Made by a program: the position numbers and the translations under genes. The notes below the pieces were generated by a model, which worked only from the letters and a program-made list of their open reading frames with translations, was not told where the DNA came from and did no database searches. From positions 1-11,369 of the forward strand of contig URTG01000043.1 of assembly GCA_900550705.1 (NCBI GenBank): a DNA stretch of 11,369 bases, written 5' to 3'. How positions within the stretch are numbered: the first letter of the stretch is position 1; every line of letters starts with the position of its first letter. Of the stretch, positions 6,168 to 11,369 are shown in pieces. Source of the stretch: an uncultured Eubacteriales bacterium. GTDB lineage: Bacteria > Bacillota > Clostridia > Oscillospirales > Oscillospiraceae.

Positions 6168-7250
6168 ATGAAACAGAAACATCCCTCCCGCCGGCAGTGG
6201 ATGAGCAAGGGCCTGACCTATCTCATCGTGATCGGCTTCTACGCGGTCATTCAGCTTCTGAAGGCCGGGGGCATGGTGTCCCCCTCCATCCAGGGCCAGC
6301 TGGTGCCCATCTGCGCCTATGTTACCATGGCGGTCGCCCTGAACCTGGTGGTCGGCATCTCCGGCGAGCTGTCTCTGGGGCACGCGGGCTTTATGAGCGT
6401 GGGCGCCTTCTCTGGCATCATCACCGCCATGTCCCTGCAGCAGGCCATCCCCAGCGCCCCCGCCCGGCTGGCGGCGGCCATGCTGGTGGGCGCGGTGTGC
6501 GCCGGGATCGCCGGCGTCATCGTGGGCGTGCCCGTGCTGCGCCTCCAGGGCGACTACCTGGCCATCGTCACCCTGGCCTTCGGCGAGATCATCAAGAACA
6601 TTTTCAACATCCTCTATGTGGGCGTGGATGCCGAGGGCCTGCACTTCTCTATCACCAACGAGGCCGACCTGCACCTGGGCGAGGGCGGTATGTCCATCCT
6701 GAAGGGCCCCATGGGGGCCACCGCCAATGGAAAGCTGTCCAGCTTCACCGCCGGGATCATCCTGGTGCTGCTGGCCCTATTTATTGTGCTGAATCTGATC
6801 CACAGCCGCTCCGGCCGGGCCATTATGGCCCTGCGGGACAACCGCATCGCCGCCGAGAGCGTGGGCATCAGCATCACCAAGTATAAGCTGATGGCCTTCG
6901 TCACCTCCGCCGTGCTGGCCGGTGCGGCCGGTGCGCTGTACGCCATGAACTACTCCTCCGTGGCCGCCAAGAAGTTCGACTTCAACACCTCTATCCTGGT
7001 CCTGGTGTTCGTGGTCCTGGGCGGTCTGGGCAGCATCCGCGGCTCCGTCATCGCCGCCGCCTTCCTGACGGTCCTGCCCGAGTTCCTCCGCACCCTGAAC
7101 CTGGACCAGTACCGGATGCTGGTGTACGCCGTCGTCCTGATCGTGGTGATGATCGCCACCAACAGCAGCCGCTCCCAGGAGTTCTTTGCCCTGTGGAAGC
7201 AGAAGCTGTTCAGCGCGGAAGCGGAGAAGGGAGGGTCCAGCAATGGCTAA
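6168..7250 (+). CDS. livM: Branched-chain amino acid type ABC transporter permease LivM
   Basis: This 360-residue polytopic membrane protein is the second channel subunit. It shows the LivM signatures GELSLGHAGF (66-75) and LRLQGDYLAIVTLAFGE (124-140), and the ATPase-contact loop GRAIMALRDNRIAAESVGI (216-234). The GGLGSIRGSVIAA segment precedes the last helices. The basic N-terminus (KQKHPSRRQ) is expected to be cytoplasmic. The ATG at 6168 is chosen because GAGGTGG lies six bases before it; an upstream in-frame GTG at 6144 would overlap livH and has no comparable site. Its end overlaps the livG start by 8 bases, so the two are probably translationally coupled. Confidence 0.93.
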   Translation: MKQKHPSRRQWMSKGLTYLIVIGFYAVIQLLKAGGMVSPSIQGQLVPICAYVTMAVALNLVVGISGELSLGHAGFMSVGAFSGIITAMSLQQAIPSAPARLAAAMLVGAVCAGIAGVIVGVPVLRLQGDYLAIVTLAFGEIIKNIFNILYVGVDAEGLHFSITNEADLHLGEGGMSILKGPMGATANGKLSSFTAGIILVLLALFIVLNLIHSRSGRAIMALRDNRIAAESVGISITKYKLMAFVTSAVLAGAAGALYAMNYSSVAAKKFDFNTSILVLVFVVLGGLGSIRGSVIAAAFLTVLPEFLRTLNLDQYRMLVYAVVLIVVMIATNSSRSQEFFALWKQKLFSAEAEKGGSSNG

Positions 7251-8103
7251 GGAATTCAAGAAGGGCAAAATGGTGCCCGTACCCAGCCACTCCATCGTCC
7301 CCGAGCGGGACGTGGGCAAGATGCCCGTTCTGGAGTGCCAGCACCTGGGCATCGACTTCGGCGGTCTGACCGCCGTGAACGAGTTTAACCTCACCGTGGG
7401 CCAGACGGAGATCGCCGGTCTCATCGGTCCCAACGGCGCGGGCAAGACCACCGTGTTCAACCTGCTGACCAAGGTATACCAGCCCACCCGGGGCACCATC
7501 CTCCTCAACGGCAAGGACACCCACGGGATGTCCATCGCCCAGGCCAACCGGGCGGGCATCGCCCGGACCTTTCAGAACATCCGGCTGTTCAACAACCTGT
7601 CCGTGGAGGACAACGTGAAGATCGGCCTGCACAACCAGATCCGCTACCCCATGTGGGACGGCATCCTCCGCCTGCCCAAGTTCTGGAAGCAGGAGAAGCT
7701 GGCCCACGAGAGCGCCCTGGAGCTGCTGTCCATCTTCGGAATGCAGGACCTGGCCAACCACGAGGCCGGCTCCCTGCCCTACGGCGCCCAGCGCCGGCTG
7801 GAGATCGTCCGCGCTCTGGCCACCAACCCCTCTCTGCTTCTGCTGGACGAGCCCGCCGCCGGAATGAACCCCTCGGAGACCGCCGAGCTGATGGAGAACA
7901 TCGTCAAGATCCGCGATACCTTCCACATCGCCATTATGCTCATTGAGCACGACATGAACCTGGTCATGGGCATCTGCGAGGGCATCTGCGTGCTGAACTT
8001 CGGCCAGATCATCGCCAAGGGCACGGCCGAGGAGATCCAGGCCAATCCCAAGGTCATCGAGGCCTATCTGGGCAGCCAGAAGAAAGGGGGCGCCAAGGGA
8101 TGA
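7243..8103 (+). CDS. livG: Branched-chain amino acid type ABC transporter ATP-binding protein LivG
   Basis: This 286-residue cytoplasmic ATPase is one of the two motor subunits. Walker A is GPNGAGKT (62-69), the Q-loop glutamine is Q111 in ARTFQNIRLF, the signature is the LivG-type variant LPYGAQ (178-183), Walker B is LLLLDE (198-203), and the switch histidine is H236 in LIEHDM. All catalytic residues are present. There is an N-terminal extension of about 26 residues, rich in Lys and Pro, ahead of the usual LivG start. The ATG at 7243 follows an AAGGGAGGG ribosome site by 7 bases and lies inside the last codons of livM. The end overlaps livF as ATGA. Confidence 0.93.
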   Translation: MAKEFKKGKMVPVPSHSIVPERDVGKMPVLECQHLGIDFGGLTAVNEFNLTVGQTEIAGLIGPNGAGKTTVFNLLTKVYQPTRGTILLNGKDTHGMSIAQANRAGIARTFQNIRLFNNLSVEDNVKIGLHNQIRYPMWDGILRLPKFWKQEKLAHESALELLSIFGMQDLANHEAGSLPYGAQRRLEIVRALATNPSLLLLDEPAAGMNPSETAELMENIVKIRDTFHIAIMLIEHDMNLVMGICEGICVLNFGQIIAKGTAEEIQANPKVIEAYLGSQKKGGAKG

Positions 8104-8810
8104 ATACCATTCTGAAGGTGGAGGATATTAACGTCTATTACGGAGCCATCCACGCCATCAAGGGCGTGTCCTTCGAGGTCAACCAGGGCGAGGTGGTCAC
8201 CCTGATCGGCGCCAACGGCGCGGGCAAGTCCACCGTCCTGAAGACGGTGGCCGGACTGCTCGCCTCCCACACCGGGTCCATCGAGTTTATGGGCCAGCGG
8301 CTCAACGGCATTCCCGCCCACAAGATCGTGCCCAAGGGCCTGGCTCTGGTGCCCGAGGGGCGGCAGATCTTCCTGCAAATGACCGTGGAGGAAAATTTGC
8401 AGATGGGGGCCTTTACCCGCCCCGCCTCGGAGTTCGACGCCAGCATTGCCGACGTGTATGAGCGCTTCCCCCGCCTGAAGGAGCGCCGGCGTCAGGTTGC
8501 CGGAACGCTGTCCGGCGGCGAGCAGCAGATGCTGGCCATGGGCCGCGCCCTCATGTCCAAGCCCACCCTGCTCATGCTGGACGAGCCCTCTATGGGCCTG
8601 GCCCCCATCCTGGTGGACCAGATTTTCGACATCATCCAGGAGCTGAACCGCCACGGCACCACCATCCTCCTGGTGGAGCAGAATGCCCAGATGGCCCTGT
8701 CTGTGGCCCACCGGGGCTATGTGCTGGAGACCGGCAAGATCGTCGCCACCGGCACCGGCGCAGAGCTGCTGGAGAACGAGGCCGTGAAGAAGGCCTATCT
8801 GGGCGGCTGA
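8100..8810 (+). CDS. livF: Branched-chain amino acid type ABC transporter ATP-binding protein LivF
   Basis: This 236-residue second motor subunit has a normal length for LivF. Walker A is GANGAGKS (37-44), the Q-loop is in EGRQIF (Q89), the signature is LSGGEQ (137-142), and Walker B is LLMLDE (157-162). The switch position is Q194 in LLVEQNAQ rather than His; this Gln is normal for LivF, so it is not a defect. The ATG overlaps the livG stop by 4 bases, giving coupled translation. It is the last gene of the operon and is followed by a strong terminator. Confidence 0.94.
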   Translation: MNTILKVEDINVYYGAIHAIKGVSFEVNQGEVVTLIGANGAGKSTVLKTVAGLLASHTGSIEFMGQRLNGIPAHKIVPKGLALVPEGRQIFLQMTVEENLQMGAFTRPASEFDASIADVYERFPRLKERRRQVAGTLSGGEQQMLAMGRALMSKPTLLMLDEPSMGLAPILVDQIFDIIQELNRHGTTILLVEQNAQMALSVAHRGYVLETGKIVATGTGAELLENEAVKKAYLGG

Positions 8811-8853
8811 GTACGGTTTTTCGGTTCCCCAGTTTCACAGGTTATCAAGGCAA

Positions 8854-8897
8854 AAAATGGACTGTCTCGGTATAGTGAGGCAGTCCATTTTAATTTT
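8854..8897 (+). terminator. Intrinsic terminator of the liv operon
   Basis: AAAATGGACTGTCTC (8854-8868) pairs with GAGGCAGTCCATTTT (8877-8891) over 15 bp with one wobble, around an 8-base loop, followed by TTTTAATTTT. The A-run before the left arm means it could also stop minus-strand transcription. Confidence 0.88.
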
Positions 8898-8913
8898 GAT
8901 CTGTGGAGTATCA

Positions 8914-9063
8914 CGGGCGGCCGCCCCTACACACAGATGGTGGTTCCGTAGGGGCCGATGTCCTCATCGGCCCGTTTCGTTGGTGCATCGGTTATCGCGG
9001 GACGCTGAGGACAGCGTCCCCTACGGTCTGATGTTTTGGCCTTTCCGCAGGGGCGGCCGCCCG
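8914..9063. repeat. Array of four palindromic repeat units in alternating orientation
   Basis: Between the liv terminator and the symporter terminator lie four hairpin units built as G(T/C)AGGGG - stem - loop - stem - CCCG. Unit A (8914-8930) and unit C (8998-9024) are on the minus strand; unit B (8948-8974) and unit D (9047-9063) are on the plus strand. A and D have the same GGCGGCCGCC core and form a near-perfect inverted pair. B and C share the loop TCCT and flanks but differ at stem bases in a compensatory way. No coding potential is supported. They resemble REP-like intergenic palindromes; the family identity is inference. Confidence 0.7.
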
Positions 9064-9085
9064 TCGTTGACCACCCGGTTTTCGT

Positions 9086-9118
9086 AAAAACAAAGGGGCC
9101 GCTATTTCCAGCGGCCCC
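9086..9118 (-). terminator. Intrinsic terminator of the SLC1-type symporter gene
   Basis: On the minus strand GGGGCCGCT (9118-9110), loop GGAAAT, AGCGGCCCC (9103-9095) form a perfect 9-bp stem followed by TTTGTTTTT (9094-9086). It lies 14 bases past the stop codon of the minus-strand symporter gene. Confidence 0.9.
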
Positions 9119-9132
9119 ATGTCGGTGCAATG

Positions 9133-10335
9133 TTAACTCAGCCGCCCCGGAACCTCTGTGATCCCGTGCCGCTTGGCGTAGCCGGTGAGCATCAGGGTCA
9201 GTGCGCCGTCGCCGGTGACGTTGCAGGCGGTGCCGAAGCTGTCTTGCAGGGCGAAGATGGTGAGCATCAGGCCCGTGCCGGTGTCGTCAAAGCCCAGCAC
9301 GCTGATGATGAGACCCAGCGAGGCCACCACCGTGCCCCCGGGCACACCGGGTGCGCCCACGGCGAAGATGCCCAGCAGCAGACAGAACAGCACCATCGTG
9401 CCCAGAGAGGGCAGGGTGCCGTATAGAATCTTGGACACGGTCATCACGAAGAATACCTCGGTGAGCACCGAGCCGCACAGGTGGATGTTGGCAAACAGGG
9501 GGATGCCGAAATCCACCAGGTCGGGGCGCAGCACCTTGGACTTCTTGGCGCAGCGCAGGGCCACGGCCAGGGTGGCGGCGGAGGACATGGTGCCCACGGC
9601 GGTGAGGTAGGCGGGGCCGTAGTGCCGGACTACCTCCCAGGGGTTGGAGCCGGAGTAGGCCCCGGCCAGACCGTACAGCAGGGCCATCCAGAGATAGTGC
9701 CCCGCCATGACGATCACGATCACCGCCAGGAACACGGGGAACTGCCGGGTGATGGACCCCTCATAGGACAGACCGCAGAAGGTGCAGGCGATGAACACCG
9801 GCAGAATGGGAATGACCACCCGGGTCACCACCGCCAGGACGATATTCTGGAACTCCTCTAGCACCTGCGTGACCGCCTTGGCGTGGGTCCAGGTGGCGGC
9901 CAGGCCCACCAGAATGGAGAAGATCAGGGCGGACATCACGGACATAATGGGGGCGATCTGAAGGTCGAACAGCAGCTCAGGCAGCTCCCGCAGGCCGTCT
10001 GCCGCGGGCTGGATGGACAGGTGGGGGATGATGAGGAATCCGCCGCCCATGGACATCAGCGCGGCGCACACCGAGGAGGTGTAGGCCAGAATCAGCGCCA
10101 GCCCCAGCATCCGGGAGGCGTTGCTCTGCAGCCGGGTGATGGAGGGGGCGATGAAGCCGATGACGATCAGCGGCACACAGAAGCTGATGAGCGAGCCGAT
10201 GAGGTTCTTCGCCGTCAGGATCACCTGCATGATCACAGCGCCTGCGGCCATCTCCCCGGCCAGCAGGCCCACCAGGATGCCCGCCGCCACCCCCAGCACC
10301 AGCCGGGCGGGCAGGGTACCCAAAATCTTTTTCAT
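9133..10335 (-). CDS. Dicarboxylate/amino acid:cation symporter family protein (SLC1/DAACS), divergent binding site
   Basis: This 400-residue membrane transporter of the SDF/DAACS family (TC 2.A.23; GltPh fold) keeps the fold markers: hairpin HP1 GTMSSAATLAVAL (248-260), HP2 GAPGVPGG (327-334), and the last-helix block with N372 and D376 in TACNVTGD. The key residues differ. The canonical NMDGT of helix 7 is HLCGS here (285-289), so the cation-site Asp is Cys. In helix 8 the Arg that binds the side-chain carboxylate in acidic amino acid carriers is Gly (G368), and the Asp four residues before D365 is Phe (F361). This argues against aspartate/glutamate and suggests a neutral or other substrate with altered cation coupling (inference). 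AAGGAAG precedes the ATG by about six bases. A GC hairpin lies upstream in its leader, and it has its own terminator. It is convergent with liv. Confidence 0.88.
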   Translation of the reverse strand: MKKILGTLPARLVLGVAAGILVGLLAGEMAAGAVIMQVILTAKNLIGSLISFCVPLIVIGFIAPSITRLQSNASRMLGLALILAYTSSVCAALMSMGGGFLIIPHLSIQPAADGLRELPELLFDLQIAPIMSVMSALIFSILVGLAATWTHAKAVTQVLEEFQNIVLAVVTRVVIPILPVFIACTFCGLSYEGSITRQFPVFLAVIVIVMAGHYLWMALLYGLAGAYSGSNPWEVVRHYGPAYLTAVGTMSSAATLAVALRCAKKSKVLRPDLVDFGIPLFANIHLCGSVLTEVFFVMTVSKILYGTLPSLGTMVLFCLLLGIFAVGAPGVPGGTVVASLGLIISVLGFDDTGTGLMLTIFALQDSFGTACNVTGDGALTLMLTGYAKRHGITEVPGRLS

Positions 10336-10357
10336 AGTGAACTTCCTTTCTCTCCTT

Positions 10358-10382
10358 GGCGGAGAACCCTTCGCGCTCCGCC
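10358..10382 (-). promoter_or_regulatory. Leader hairpin before the SLC1-type symporter
   Basis: GGCGGAG and CTCCGCC (10358-10364 / 10376-10382) form a perfect 7-bp stem with an 11-base loop, directly upstream of the AAGGAGAGAAAGGAAG ribosome-site region on the minus strand. It does not mask the nearer ribosome site. No confident promoter was found for this gene; TTGACT (minus strand, 10396-10391) has no good -10 partner. Confidence 0.4.
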
Positions 10383-10400
10383 GAAAACATAGTCAATATC

Positions 10401-10560
10401 CAGCTTGTCGAAAAAGTGGCTTCGCCGCTTTTTTGCCAAGCTGCAAACATTTTAACTGCGTTAAAATGTTGCTGATCTCAAGGAAAGGGACCCCTGACGG
10501 TTCCCTTTCCAACTATCCTTCCCTCCGAATCCTTTGGCCGGAAGGACTTTTTCGACAGCC
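10401..10560. repeat. MITE-like hairpin-rich intergenic element
   Basis: A non-coding element of about 160 bases is bounded by perfect 12-bp inverted repeats, TGTCGAAAAAGT (10406-10417) and ACTTTTTCGACA (10546-10557). Inside are three hairpins in a row. Hairpin 1 is 10401-10443, 20-base arms with one mismatch and two wobbles. Hairpin 2 is 10446-10470, perfect 11-bp AACATTTTAAC/GTTAAAATGTT. Hairpin 3 is 10482-10510, GGAAAGGGACC/GGTTCCCTTTCC with one bulge. A small TCCTT/AAGGA stem adjoins the right end. Related sequence occurs at 3541-3572. It lies between mntP and the symporter, and one of the hairpins may serve as the mntP terminator. Confidence 0.5.
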
Positions 10561-10571
10561 TAAATATCCTA

Positions 10572-11162
10572 TCATATCAGGGGAAAAAAGGCAAGGGAGG
10601 CGGGGGAAAAACCGCCCAGATGCTCCAGAAGAATCCGGATACCCAGCAGGATGAGCAGTCCGCCCCCGAATTGGGAGGCTCTAGTCCGCAGCGCGCCGCC
10701 GCAGACGCCGCCCGCCGCCGCGCCCAGGGCGGACAGACAGAAGGTGGTCCCGCCGATGACCCCTGCCGCCGGCAGCGGCTCCACCCGGAGAAAGGCGAAG
10801 GTGATGCCCACCGCCAGCGCGTCGATGCTGGTGGCCGCCGCCAGGGGCAGCATGGCGCGGGGGGAGAAGGAGGCGTCCCCCCCGTCCTCCTCCCCGGCGG
10901 AGCACATCATGTGCAGCCCCAGCCCCGCCAGCAGCAGAAAGGCCACCCAGTGGTCCACCCGGGCGATGGCCCCCTGAAACCGCACCCCCAGCAGCCACCC
11001 CAGCACCGGCATGGCCGCCTGCGCCCCGCCGAACCACAGCCCGCAGCACAGGCAGCGCCCCGCCCCCGCCCGCCCTGCCGCCAGCCCCTTGCACACCGCC
11101 GCCGCGAATGCGTCCATCGACAGCCCCACCGCCAGCAGAAACAGCTCCCCCAAGGACATCAT
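10572..11162 (-). CDS. mntP: Manganese efflux pump MntP
   Basis: This 196-residue integral membrane protein exports Mn2+ from the cytoplasm. It is made of two DUF204/MntP repeats with about six helices, a normal length. The first repeat has GLSMDAFAAAVCKG (13-26) with D17 and K25, then FGGAQAAMPVLG (44-55) and the DHW motif (70-72). The second has ATSIDALAVG (110-119) with D114. These acidic membrane residues are the metal-path positions of the family. Starts: tandem ATGs at 11162 and 11159 both fit an AGGAGG ribosome site (5 or 8 bases away); the first is used. An in-frame extension to 11255 would be charged and unlike the family. No yybP-ykoY manganese riboswitch was recognised upstream, although the space to the tRNA promoter is only about 87 bases. 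Confidence 0.92.
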   Translation of the reverse strand: MMSLGELFLLAVGLSMDAFAAAVCKGLAAGRAGAGRCLCCGLWFGGAQAAMPVLGWLLGVRFQGAIARVDHWVAFLLLAGLGLHMMCSAGEEDGGDASFSPRAMLPLAAATSIDALAVGITFAFLRVEPLPAAGVIGGTTFCLSALGAAAGGVCGGALRTRASQFGGGLLILLGIRILLEHLGGFSPASLAFFPLI

Positions 11163-11248
11163 GAACCCCTCCTCCCTCGATACGGAAAGTCTATGCCCCC
11201 AGGCCGGGCCGGACCACAAAAATTTTTGCGGGAATTTGCAAAAAAACG

Positions 11249-11277
11249 TTGACACCGCAGGGAGAGTATGATACTAT
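11249..11277 (+). promoter_or_regulatory. Promoter of the second tRNA-Leu
   Basis: TTGACA (11249-11254), a 17-base spacer, then TACTAT (11272-11277). From the -10 onward the sequence is closely similar to the promoter and leader of the first tRNA-Leu. A 12-bp palindrome, CAAAAATTTTTG (11217-11228), lies between this promoter and the divergent mntP gene. Confidence 0.82.
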
Positions 11278-11313
11278 AAGTCCTGCGCTGAACGGCGCAC
11301 AACGGAACAGGAT

Positions 11314-11369
11314 GCGCGAGTGGTGGAATTGGTAGACTCGCTGGCTTCAGGTGCCAGTGCTCGCAAGGG
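11314..11369 (+). tRNA. tRNA-Leu, anticodon CAG, second copy (partial, cut by the right edge)
   Basis: The first 56 bases, from GCGCGAG through the start of the variable arm, are identical to the first copy (891-977, minus). Acceptor 5' strand, D arm, anticodon stem-loop with CAG and most of the variable arm are visible; the T arm and 3' end are beyond the window. The upstream leader (AACGGAACAGGAT) also matches the first copy with one difference. Confidence 0.95.

Noticed and set aside
4880..6208. A 442-codon minus-strand open frame over livJ-livH
   Set aside because: It is antisense to livH, is made of His/Gln/Gly-rich low-complexity sequence, and has no family resemblance.
8670..8690. LivF has Gln (Q194) instead of the ABC switch His
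   Set aside because: VEQN is the normal form in LivF proteins, so this is not a lesion.
8914..9063. Possible CRISPR array
   Set aside because: The units alternate in orientation, are self-palindromic, differ in length and sequence and are irregularly spaced; no cas genes are nearby.
8857..9130. Short frames on both strands across the palindromic repeat array
   Set aside because: They consist of translated repeat units and cross two terminators.
10320..10400. TTGACT as a -35 for the symporter gene
   Set aside because: No acceptable -10 occurs 16-18 bases downstream, so the promoter was left uncalled.

Overview
The window looks like chromosomal DNA from a GC-rich, low-complexity-promoter Firmicute, most likely a Clostridia member of the Oscillospiraceae type (Flavonifractor/Intestinimonas-like; this placement is inference). 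The grounds are sigma-A style promoters (TTGACA/TATAAT), strong AGGAGG-type ribosome binding sites, TTG starts, a lipoprotein-type binding protein, tRNA genes with encoded CCA, and short palindromic intergenic repeats. All genes except the first and the last are complete.

Layout: (1) 1-772, minus: the N-terminal part of a nitronate monooxygenase/FabK-like flavoprotein, running off the left edge. (2) 853-1045, minus: tRNA-Leu(CAG) with a good promoter and an 18-bp hairpin terminator. (3) 1075-3332, minus: a two-gene operon with its own promoter, a DUF1538 duplicated membrane protein (TTG start) overlapping by 4 bases a protein made of two PII-like domains. (4) 3333-3881: a long non-coding stretch with an orphan terminator-like hairpin, a repeat fragment, and the promoter and leader of the next operon. 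(5) 3755-8897, plus: a full branched-chain amino acid type ABC importer operon, livJ-livH-livM-livG-livF, with two large hairpins between livJ and livH and a terminator after livF. (6) 8914-9063: an array of four palindromic repeat units in alternating orientation. (7) 9086-10335, minus: an SLC1-type symporter with its own terminator, whose substrate and cation motifs are altered. (8) 10401-10560: a MITE-like hairpin-rich element. (9) 10572-11162, minus: MntP manganese exporter. (10) 11249-11369, plus: a second tRNA-Leu(CAG), cut by the right edge.

The window is largely a transport block: an ABC importer for branched-chain or related amino acids, a secondary amino acid type symporter, a manganese exporter, and a DUF1538 membrane system that may be an ion antiporter controlled by a PII-like sensor. 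The block lies between two divergent tRNA-Leu copies that are identical over all 56 bases that can be compared, so they form an inverted repeat about 10.3 kb apart.

The best leads for something less described are the DUF1538 plus tandem-PII pair, the symporter with non-canonical binding residues, and two families of structured intergenic repeats, one showing compensatory base changes between units. No CRISPR array, phage, toxin-antitoxin or defence genes were seen.
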